Source of the DNA: JAVZLH01 sp049700435
GTDB taxonomy: Archaea > Thermoproteota > Bathyarchaeia > Bathyarchaeales > Bathycorpusculaceae
DNA length: 22,441 nucleotides
Assembly: GCA_049700435.1 (NCBI GenBank)
Contig: JBNAVK010000024.1
Location: 1-22,441 of the forward strand
Direction of reading: 5' to 3'
Part shown: positions 8,345-14,690 of the stretch, one piece after another
Layout of the letters: each line of letters starts with the position of its first letter
How positions within the stretch are numbered: position 1 is the stretch's first letter
Position numbers and translations under genes: made by a program
The notes under the pieces: generated by a model
The model's input: the letters and a program-made list of their open reading frames with translations, nothing else
Told to the model about the DNA's origin: nothing
The model's database searches: none

Positions 8345-9716
8345 CGACCAAAACCTCCTTCACCCTAATGTGGGGACCACCATCACATACAAAGGCTGTC
8401 TGACCCTTACCGCATCTTCCAGGCCAAAGTTCAAAGTCTTTTCCAACAGCCTCCACTTTAAGCAGTGTTTCAAGCGTGTTGCCGCTTATGGACGCGTTCC
8501 GCACGGGTTCGCCGACTTCGCCTTTAACTATTTCATAAGCCTCTTGAATGCCTACTTGGAATGTTCCGTCGAGGTTTGCTTGTCCTCCCCTGAAGCTCTT
8601 GAAGTAGTAGCCGAACTTTATACCTTCAATTAGCTCCTCAAAGGAGTGGTCTCTTGGCTCTAAGTAGGTGTTCCGCATTCTAATTATTGGTTCTACACGG
8701 AAGTCCTCGGCTCTGGCGTTGCCTGTGGGTTCAGCATTGAATTTCTGCGCTGTTTCGCGGTTATGCATTAACCCGACGACAACGCCGTCCTTAACTAAGA
8801 GAGTTTTCTGCGCTGGAACTCCTTCATCATCGTATTTGAAGGAGCCGAAAGCTCCCTTAACTGTCCCATCATCGTAGAAAGTGACGACATCTGAGGCTAT
8901 TTTCTTTCCAAGCTTTCCTAACAAGACAGAGCCAGATAATGTTAAGTCAGCTTCAGCCAAATGCCCGAAAGCCTCGTGGACAAAAACCCCAACAACATTT
9001 GGTCCCAAAACAACTGGAAATGTCCCGCCTTTAGGTGGTTTCGCCTTTAACTGTTCAACAGCCCTTTTCGCGACCCTTTCACCTACAACTTCTGGAGTTT
9101 CAACATCAAATATTTCGTAGCCTGATGTCGAACCTATTTCTTCACGGCTGAAAGTTAGAATGTCAGCTTCCCTCGCCGTGGTAGTCACTCTCGACCACAC
9201 GTATAGTTTGTCTTGTTGGATAAAAGTGCCATCACTATTTACGAAATAGTCCGTTCCAGTAAGGTCGAGATAGTCTATCGTGCAAGTTTTAACACGACGA
9301 TTATAGCTCAAAACAGTGCTGTTCATGGACAACGCCATTTTTATTTTATCCTCCATGGAAATTCTCGAAGGGTTTTTTCGCGGCTTTGATTTGACGACGC
9401 CCTCAAAAGCTTTGGTTTCAACAAGTTTTATAGGTTCTTTAAGCCTTGAACTTGCGGTTTTAGCCATTCTACAAGCGTCTGAAACAGCGTCAACTAACGT
9501 TTCTACATCAAATTTTCCGACAGTTGCAAAACCCCAAGCGCCATCAACAAGCACCCGCAGCGCTGTGCCATTCTCTATTCCTTGCTTTGCCGCCTCAACA
9601 CGACCATCCTTGACCGTCAGCATCGTTTTAAAAAGTTTTTGGGCTCTGGCTTCGGCGTAGTTGGCTCCAAACTTCTGAACAGCAGCGTCAATAACTTTCA
9701 CTAAAACTTCTTTCAA
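8331..9716 (-). CDS. tldD: TldD-type zinc metalloprotease subunit
   Basis: Catalytic member of the TldD/TldE pair, 461 residues. The zinc-protease motif HEAFGH is at residues 247-252 (HExxxH), in the context GVFVHEAFGHLAEAD, and a GRCGKGQ segment (433-439) provides the conserved C-terminal Cys that serves as the third metal ligand in TldD. YDDEGVPAQKT (295-305) is the shared core element. The TTG start has GAGGAG about 7 nt upstream, and there is no better in-frame start. A TATA-like element at 9771-9780 gives a short leader. It overlaps tldE by 14 bp, the conserved gene order. High confidence. Confidence 0.95.
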   Translation of the reverse strand: MKEVLVKVIDAAVQKFGANYAEARAQKLFKTMLTVKDGRVEAAKQGIENGTALRVLVDGAWGFATVGKFDVETLVDAVSDACRMAKTASSRLKEPIKLVETKAFEGVVKSKPRKNPSRISMEDKIKMALSMNSTVLSYNRRVKTCTIDYLDLTGTDYFVNSDGTFIQQDKLYVWSRVTTTAREADILTFSREEIGSTSGYEIFDVETPEVVGERVAKRAVEQLKAKPPKGGTFPVVLGPNVVGVFVHEAFGHLAEADLTLSGSVLLGKLGKKIASDVVTFYDDGTVKGAFGSFKYDDEGVPAQKTLLVKDGVVVGLMHNRETAQKFNAEPTGNARAEDFRVEPIIRMRNTYLEPRDHSFEELIEGIKFGYYFKSFRGGQANLDGTFQVGIQEAYEIVKGEVGEPVRNASISGNTLETLLKVEAVGKDFELWPGRCGKGQTAFVCDGGPHIRVKEVLVGGSA

Positions 9717-9770
9717 ACGGTTTCTCCTCTTCTTGCATAGGGGAAATTGGAGAGTATAAGGAGTTTGCTC

Positions 9771-9780
9771 TTTATAAAAT
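9771..9780 (-). promoter_or_regulatory. TATA box for tldD-tldE
   Basis: On the minus strand this reads ATTTTATAAA, about 60 bp before the TTG of tldD. The implied start near 9749 leaves a ~30-nt leader that contains the GAGGAG ribosome site. A perfect 10-bp palindrome, AACAATTGTT, lies about 35 bp further upstream (9811-9820) and could be a regulator site; that is inference. Confidence 0.5.
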
Positions 9781-9854
9781 TGTTATGGTCTGTTCTACAG
9801 TTAATGACTAAACAATTGTTATACAGAATGAAAAACTTTGGATAGACCGTATAG

Positions 9855-10190
9855 CTAAGTTTTCCGCATTAAAAATTTAACTTGGTTGGCAAAGTCGTAT
9901 TCGGCATAAGTTTTTTCTAATTCCATTTTGCGAAGTAGACCGTAGCTGGAGTATATGTCTTCCAAAATTCTTTTTTCAATCACTTGTGCTCCGGTGCTGA
10001 GAAACTCTTCTAATCCCTTTGCGAACAGGTCTATTTTTTCGGATATTTCGTCACGCTTCAAAGAATACCTACTTTCTAAATATTTGTAAATTAAGCGCGT
10101 GGCTTCTTCTCCGAAAACTTGTCTTAAGACACGGTCTACTACTTTGGAGATTTTGTCTTCGCTGCTTTTCTGTTGAGTTAGAGTTTCCAT
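9855..10190 (-). CDS. Small helical protein, NitrOD5-like
   Basis: A 111-residue soluble protein without membrane segments. The body VLRQVFGEEATRLIYKYLE, then FAKGLEEFLSTGAQVIEKRILEDIYSSYGL, resembles from memory the archaeal NitrOD5 family (a small domain found alone or as an output module of archaeal signalling proteins): a G-E-x-A helix, a 'GA-x-x-IE' helix and a terminal amphipathic helix. I have not verified this by search. The ATG is preceded by GAGG with 8 nt spacing. The nearest neighbours are tldD downstream (over 130 bp away, with its own promoter) and EndoQ upstream (98 bp), so it is probably a single-gene unit. Role unknown; a partner or regulator protein is plausible. Confidence 0.65.
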   Translation of the reverse strand: METLTQQKSSEDKISKVVDRVLRQVFGEEATRLIYKYLESRYSLKRDEISEKIDLFAKGLEEFLSTGAQVIEKRILEDIYSSYGLLRKMELEKTYAEYDFANQVKFLMRKT

Positions 10191-10288
10191 TTTGTTCGCC
10201 TCAGAAGGTATCGTGCGTATTGCGACTTAATAAGCTTTGTCGTATAATTGCTTAACACAAATACACATCATCCATGGAGAATTCTCTT

Positions 10289-11575
10289 CTATAAGAAGTC
10301 TGTAAGGTTTCTCTGTTGAACTCTTTCAGAAACTGTTTTCTTCACGGATTCCTCTTCAAATAGGACAAGTTTTCCGTAGACTCCATCGTATCCCGGCGTG
10401 ACCTTAACTTTTCCTTCCCTAACTCTTACGATGGCTTCTGCGATTTTTCCATCAACAACCTTGCTTAGCGCGTCTATGGACGCATCAATTAGGACGCTGT
10501 ATTCATCTCCAAATTTTTCAATTAGCGTGTTATAGGTTTTCCATACTGTCTGGGTTGACGGAGAATCCACGTTTAAAACTGTTGAGATAATTTCCGAAAG
10601 CGGAAGCAAATGCATAAAGCCTATGGCGTTTTCTGGTTTGAAGCCGGCTGGGCGGTCGGCAAGTTCCTCAACACGTTGTTCCACACCCTTTGTTAGTTTT
10701 CTGCGGCAGACTGGACATATGTTTCCAAGTTTTATAGCCTCTTGGGGAGAAAGAGAAACTTTGCAGTTTCTATGTCCAGTCCAATGGTATTTTCCGTAGG
10801 CTGGATCTGTTTCTATTGTGAATTTGAAACGCCTCTTATCCTTGCAGCGTATGGCATCCACAACTTCATAATAGGTTAACTTTTCAAGTTCAAAGACATT
10901 AGCTTCTCTTCCAATCCGCCACGGCCAGAAACTATGGCTGTCGCTGTTGGAGACAAGCGTAAACTTGTCAAGTTTGCTTAGGCGCCAGTTCATAGGAGGG
11001 TCTGAAGACAGCCCGGTTTCCAACGCGTAAATGTGTTTTGTCATGTCTTGGTAGCATTCCTCTACCGAATCGAAGCCGCTGAAGGCTCCGAAGATGCTGA
11101 ACCAGGGCGTCCAGGCGTGGGCGGGGAAAACCATGTTTTCTTTGGAGACTTCCATCACTTCCTCAACTAACTGCGGTGCGGTCATGTTTAATGTTGGTCT
11201 TCCATCTATTGTTAAGTCTCCATATTTTGAAAGCCTCTCGTTTATTTGGATGGCTGTTTCTATGCTGGGCGTTAGGATGACGTGGTGAACCTTTTTGGCT
11301 TCATTTCCAAAATTGAATATTGTGCATACCTCTGTTGTTATCATGAAATACACTGGCGTTTGGGGAGTTTTTGCAACTTTGTATAAGCCCGTGTCAGACT
11401 CTGGAATGAGAGCCTCTTTAAGCTCTTCAAGCCATTTTGGATGCGTAAAATCTCCGGTGCCAACGAGGTTTAAGCCTTTAATTCTTGCGAAGCGAGCTAT
11501 CTCCTCAACGTGCATCTTCTCGCTTGTCGCGCGGCTATAAGGGCTGTGTATGTGAAGGTCAGCTATAATGCGCAA
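10289..11575 (-). CDS. endoQ: Endonuclease Q (deaminated-base repair) with C-terminal PIP box
   Basis: PHP-fold endonuclease of the EndoQ family, which nicks DNA 5' of uracil, hypoxanthine, xanthine and abasic sites. The PHP metal motifs are visible: DLHIHSPYS (6-14, His8/His10), GTGDFTHP (39-46), TTEV (80-83), VHH (96-98), AHAW (152-155) and SNSDSH (209-214). A zinc-binding insert follows (GHRNC at 267-271, CPVC at 287-290). The length of 428 matches the known archaeal enzymes. The last eight residues, QRNLTDFL (421-428), fit the PCNA-interacting consensus Q-x-x-L-x-x-F-[FL]; thermococcal EndoQ is known to be stimulated by PCNA. The TTG start begins directly at MRIIADLHIH; an upstream ATG is followed at once by a stop, and no strong ribosome site is seen. 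High confidence in the family. Confidence 0.92.
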   Translation of the reverse strand: MRIIADLHIHSPYSRATSEKMHVEEIARFARIKGLNLVGTGDFTHPKWLEELKEALIPESDTGLYKVAKTPQTPVYFMITTEVCTIFNFGNEAKKVHHVILTPSIETAIQINERLSKYGDLTIDGRPTLNMTAPQLVEEVMEVSKENMVFPAHAWTPWFSIFGAFSGFDSVEECYQDMTKHIYALETGLSSDPPMNWRLSKLDKFTLVSNSDSHSFWPWRIGREANVFELEKLTYYEVVDAIRCKDKRRFKFTIETDPAYGKYHWTGHRNCKVSLSPQEAIKLGNICPVCRRKLTKGVEQRVEELADRPAGFKPENAIGFMHLLPLSEIISTVLNVDSPSTQTVWKTYNTLIEKFGDEYSVLIDASIDALSKVVDGKIAEAIVRVREGKVKVTPGYDGVYGKLVLFEEESVKKTVSERVQQRNLTDFL

Positions 11576-11690
11576 TTTTTCAGCCTGCCATTAATATTTC
11601 TCATACAAGATATTTCATTTGCGCTCTCTGATGAACGCCTTTTTAATGCGTGATGTCCGAAAAATTTAATTGTAAAAGTTGTTCTAAAAT

Positions 11691-11705
11691 ATGGTTTAAA
11701 ACCAT
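11691..11705 (+). promoter_or_regulatory. Palindromic TATA element for the zinc-ribbon gene
   Basis: The sequence ATGGTTT-A-AAACCAT is a perfect 7-bp inverted repeat with a one-base centre, and its core GTTTAAAAC resembles an archaeal TATA box. Its centre (11698) is 25 bp before the ATG at 11723, the spacing expected for a leaderless transcript that starts at that ATG. A dimeric regulator could compete with TBP here; that is inference. Confidence 0.5.
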
Positions 11706-11722
11706 CAGATCATATTTAGAAA

Positions 11723-11833
11723 ATGACTAAAAGAAAATGTCCAAAGTGTAAGTCTCTGTCCGTTTTCATCGGCTACGGCGTAGAAGATGAGCCACTTTAC
11801 AAATGTCCAAAATGTGGAATCTGGCATAAATAA
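11723..11833 (+). CDS. 36-residue zinc-ribbon microprotein
   Basis: A short open frame in a 415-bp gap. It encodes 36 residues with two identical CPKC knuckles (Cys6/Cys9 and Cys28/Cys31) spaced like a minimal zinc ribbon; the linker is SLSVFIGYGVEDEPLY and the tail is GIWHK. No ribosome binding site is visible upstream, but a TATA-like palindrome is centred 25 bp before the ATG, which fits leaderless transcription. The four paired cysteines, full knuckle repeat and proper stop make chance unlikely. Such proteins bind zinc and often act as transcription or ribosome accessory factors; no specific function can be given. It is divergent from endoQ and upstream of the acyl-CoA synthetase-like gene. 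Confidence 0.7.
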   Translation: MTKRKCPKCKSLSVFIGYGVEDEPLYKCPKCGIWHK

Positions 11834-11866
11834 TGTTGCTTCATTTACAGAAATTTCCGAAAATAC

Positions 11867-11938
11867 GCCGTTTTATAGTTGTTTGAATCGCAAAGCTGAT
11901 GATGTTTCGCCGTTTCAGCATCGGTCTATGCCGTTTTA
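11867..11938 (+). promoter_or_regulatory. Three phased GCCGTTT repeats before the acyl-CoA synthetase gene
   Basis: GCCGTTT occurs at 11867, 11909 and 11930. The intervals are 42 and 21 bp, multiples of two helical turns, so all copies face the same side of the DNA. The last copy runs into TTTTAAAA, a TATA-like box about 60 bp before the start at 11997. This could be a regulator array; it is also short enough to be chance. Confidence 0.3.
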
Positions 11939-11996
11939 AAATCGTAAATCTAATGTGGATCGCAGTTGTTAAAGCAAATATTCAAAGGTAATGCGG

Positions 11997-13403
11997 ATGG
12001 GCGCACATGCTGCAAATAGCCGTTACAACCTTCAACAAGTGTTAAATCCAAAAAGCATCGCTGTGATCGGGGCTTCAAGCAACCCCGCTAAGGTTGGCAA
12101 TTCCGTACTGAAAAGCTTAACTAACAACCCCAATTTGAAAGTTTACCCGGTTAACCCGAAAATACGCGAGGTTGAGGGCTTAAAGGCTTATCCTTCCTTA
12201 TCGGCGATACCTTCCATAGTCGACCTAACTGTAATCGCAGTGCCGAGAGACAAGGTTATTTCAGCAGTTAAAGAATCAGTTGGTAAAGGCGCAAAGGGAG
12301 TAGTCATAATTTCCTCTGGGTTCAGGGAGGCTGACGATCAAGAGGGTTCCCTACTACAAAGCGATTTGACGAAGATTTGCACGGAGACTGGCGTGCGGAT
12401 TTTCGGTCCAAACATCTTTGGTTTTGTCAACGTTGTCTCGAATATAAATGCAAGTTTCACGCCGATGTTTAGCAAGCTTAGGAAGGGGCATGTGGCTGTT
12501 GTCTCTCAAAGCGGTGGAATATGCCATTATTTGATGCATAATTACATTGACGATTTGGGCTTCAGCTACATAATACATGTTGGAAATAGGTGCGATGTCG
12601 ACTTCCCAGAAGTGCTGAATTTTCTCAAAGATGACGTGCACACTTGGGTGATAACGCTATACATTGAGGGGGTTGACGACGCTCGCGAATTGTACCACGC
12701 CATTTCAGAAACAGCGAAGGCAAAACCTGTAATTGCATTAAAGGCTGGCAAATCAGCAATCGCCGATAAAGCATCTAAAAGCCACACCGGAAGCCTGTCT
12801 GGAAACTATCAGCTTTATAGATGTGCCATAAAACAGGCTGGAGCAGTGGTTGTTGACAGCCCAGTTGAGTTGTTAGATTTGGCTAAAGCCTTAACGCTGT
12901 TTCGTAAAGTGAAAATTGGAGGAGTTGCCATACTTGCAATACAAGCAGGGCTTGGTTTCATGGCGTTAGACATCATAGAGGAAACTGGTGGGGTGGTTGC
13001 AAAGTTTAAACCTGAAACACTTGAGGTTTTGCATGAACTTTTGCCGCCCATAACCATGCGGGACAACCCGATAGACATAGCCTTCAGCGGTCTTAACATA
13101 GATGTCATGGAAAATGTTTTGGAAACTGTAGCTAGAGATGAATCTGTTGGGTTAATCCTTTTCGCGTATGCTGCTGCGCCTCCGACGTGGACTATACCGC
13201 CGGAAGCAATAAGCGGCATATTTGGGAAAGTTGAGAAACCCGTAATGGCTGTTTACTCTTCAACAATGGAAGATTTCGGGAAATTTAAAGCTGAAATGGA
13301 GCATGTTGGAATACCAACCTACTCCTCGCTTGAAAGGGCAGCGAAAATTGCCGCCATCATATCAAAATACAGCAGGCAATTGAGCACTTACAGAGTTGGT
13401 TAG
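11997..13403 (+). CDS. ADP-forming acyl-CoA synthetase alpha-type protein (orphan)
   Basis: Resembles the alpha subunit of archaeal acetate--CoA ligase (ADP-forming), which makes ATP from acyl-CoA. Residue numbers are from the alternative ATG at 11991. Domain 1 (about 12-146) is CoA-binding: IAVIGASSNPAKVGN (23-37). Domain 2 (about 160-290) has VVSQSGG (170-176) and the phospho-His loop KSHTGSLSGN (263-272, His265). Domain 3 (about 305-460) has DNPIDI (358-363). Several canonical motifs are altered: GPNIFGF in place of the usual GPNCLG, and LAIQAGLG in place of the N-x-GGPG loop. No ATP-grasp beta subunit is present here. Length 470 with three domains. ATG 11997 is preferred over 11991 because AAAGG lies 8 nt upstream. 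It converges with the dedA-like gene and overlaps it by 4 bp. Substrate unknown. Confidence 0.85.
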   Translation: MGAHAANSRYNLQQVLNPKSIAVIGASSNPAKVGNSVLKSLTNNPNLKVYPVNPKIREVEGLKAYPSLSAIPSIVDLTVIAVPRDKVISAVKESVGKGAKGVVIISSGFREADDQEGSLLQSDLTKICTETGVRIFGPNIFGFVNVVSNINASFTPMFSKLRKGHVAVVSQSGGICHYLMHNYIDDLGFSYIIHVGNRCDVDFPEVLNFLKDDVHTWVITLYIEGVDDARELYHAISETAKAKPVIALKAGKSAIADKASKSHTGSLSGNYQLYRCAIKQAGAVVVDSPVELLDLAKALTLFRKVKIGGVAILAIQAGLGFMALDIIEETGGVVAKFKPETLEVLHELLPPITMRDNPIDIAFSGLNIDVMENVLETVARDESVGLILFAYAAAPPTWTIPPEAISGIFGKVEKPVMAVYSSTMEDFGKFKAEMEHVGIPTYSSLERAAKIAAIISKYSRQLSTYRVG

Positions 13404-14032
13404 ACTTTTTCGTTTTTCGCTTCTTTTGTCACGTATTTTTCAAAATATTTTTCCCAGTCTACCTTAAACATAATTATGAAAATTATGATGAGTAGAACTA
13501 CTGCAATGACGGTGCCGACTAACGCGGATACAAAACCGCTTTCAACACCAAAAATATCTCTAATAATTTGTATTGTGTAGCGTCCGCTGTATGCCACAAT
13601 TAGGCTCATTAGAAACTTTCCTATTAGCGATGGGATAAACACCTTAACAATTTTGTATCGCATAACACCGAGAGGAATAAACAACAAGTCGTCAGGTAAG
13701 GGCGTTAAAGCAAAAAGAAAAATCGCAAGAGGACCGTATCTGTCAAAAACTTTAACGAGAAACTCCATTTTCCGCCTATACCTTTCACTTATGACTTTTC
13801 TTCCGCCCCAACCTAGAAGATAACCTGAAAATTCGCCCACAGCAGAACCTAATCCAGCAGCAACTGCGATTAAAACGGGTTCCAAAGTTTGTCCAAGCGT
13901 AAAAATCACAACAGTGTACGGGATCGGGAAGAATATTGAAAGCGAGCCTAATAGGCTGATTAAGAATATTCCGAAATATCCGAATTGGTTAACGAAGTTT
14001 TCCAGCCAGTTGACGATGTCTTGAGACAGCAA
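13400..14032 (-). CDS. DedA/VTT-family membrane protein
   Basis: A 210-residue integral membrane protein of the SNARE-associated/DedA (VTT) type. An N-terminal amphipathic helix (IVNWLENFVNQFGYFGIF) leads into a hydrophobic hairpin. The family core reads FPIPYTVVIFTLG and GLGSAVGEFSGYLLGWGGRK, then the second re-entrant motif DRYGPLAIFLFALTPLPDD, with the charged LPDD. A long C-terminal membrane helix (ALVGTVIAVVLLIIIFIIMF) is followed by a lysine- and glutamate-rich cytosolic tail. VTT/DedA proteins are lipid scramblases or flippases and affect envelope homeostasis; the substrate here is unknown. The TTG start has GGAG-rich sequence (GGAGAAGGAG) 11 nt or more upstream; no in-frame ATG lies nearby. 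The 3' end overlaps the opposite-strand acyl-CoA synthetase gene by 4 bp. Confidence 0.85.
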   Translation of the reverse strand: MLSQDIVNWLENFVNQFGYFGIFLISLLGSLSIFFPIPYTVVIFTLGQTLEPVLIAVAAGLGSAVGEFSGYLLGWGGRKVISERYRRKMEFLVKVFDRYGPLAIFLFALTPLPDDLLFIPLGVMRYKIVKVFIPSLIGKFLMSLIVAYSGRYTIQIIRDIFGVESGFVSALVGTVIAVVLLIIIFIIMFKVDWEKYFEKYVTKEAKNEKV

Positions 14033-14090
14033 TTACGAGCATTCTCCTTCTCCCTTGTAATTGTTTAGTTAGCTTAAAGGAATTATTGTC

Positions 14091-14115
14091 ATTTGGGTAG
14101 CCAAATATTATAAAT
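14091..14115 (+). promoter_or_regulatory. Operator-like palindrome plus TATA box of the AOR operon
   Basis: ATTTGG-GTAG-CCAAAT (14091-14106) is a perfect 6-bp inverted repeat that runs directly into the TATA box TTATAAAT (14108-14115), so it covers the position of the archaeal BRE. A start near 14137 would leave a ~25-nt leader with the ribosome site. A dimeric repressor bound here would block TFB/TBP; that is inference. Confidence 0.55.
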
Positions 14116-14150
14116 CAAAGGATTTACTAACAAAAACCTACAAAACTCAT

Positions 14151-14156
14151 GGAGGT
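14151..14156 (+). promoter_or_regulatory. Strong ribosome binding site GGAGGT
   Basis: GGAGGT lies 6 nt before the TTG at 14163 and fixes that rare start codon for the ferredoxin gene. Confidence 0.7.
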
Positions 14157-14162
14157 TTAAAG

Positions 14163-14690
14163 TTGGCTGAAAAAAGGGAAGCTATATGGATTGCAAGGGA
14201 ACTTTCAAAATGCAGCGGCTGCCGAAAATGCGAAATTGCATGTTCGCTTTTCCACGAAAACCGCATTTGGCCAGAGGCTTCCAGAATAAGGGTTTTCATG
14301 CTTGTTCCAGGAGTTGATTTTCCACATTTCTGCGTTCAATGTGAGGATTATCCATGCGTAGGCGCGTGTCCAGTAAACGCCCTTTCAGTCAGCAGAGAAA
14401 CTGGAGCAGTTTTAGTTGATGCGGAAGCTTGCACGGCTTGCGGAAACTGCATAGAGGCTTGCCCTGGCAAGGTTCCACACATGCACCCGAACGGAAAGAA
14501 TATTTTGATTTGTGACTTGTGCGGCGGTGACCCCCAATGTGTAAAGGTATGCCAAGAGGGCGGGTGGAATGTTTTAAAGAAAGTTTCCAAAGAGGATCAT
14601 GCCTACAAACTTTATTCGCGCACTCCAGAAGAGGTAACGCGGGATTTAGCCATTAAACTGTTTGGGGATAAGGCGGAGGAATTCTTATGA
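14163..14690 (+). CDS. Four-cluster ferredoxin subunit paired with AOR (HycB/AorA-like)
   Basis: A 175-residue ferredoxin with sixteen cysteines in four 4Fe-4S motifs: CSGCRKCEIAC, CVQCEDYPCVGACP, CTACGNCIEACP and CDLCGGDPQCVKVC. This is the HycB/DmsB-type arrangement. It is the likely electron-transfer subunit of the aldehyde oxidoreductase encoded immediately downstream. AOR enzymes with such a subunit (AorA of the Aromatoleum AorABC complex) are known and can pass electrons to other carriers. No signal peptide, so cytosolic. TTG start fixed by GGAGGT. The gene's TGA overlaps the ATG of the AOR gene by 4 bp, so the two are translationally coupled. An FAD-binding AorC-like subunit is not in the window. 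Confidence 0.9.
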   Translation: MAEKREAIWIARELSKCSGCRKCEIACSLFHENRIWPEASRIRVFMLVPGVDFPHFCVQCEDYPCVGACPVNALSVSRETGAVLVDAEACTACGNCIEACPGKVPHMHPNGKNILICDLCGGDPQCVKVCQEGGWNVLKKVSKEDHAYKLYSRTPEEVTRDLAIKLFGDKAEEFL

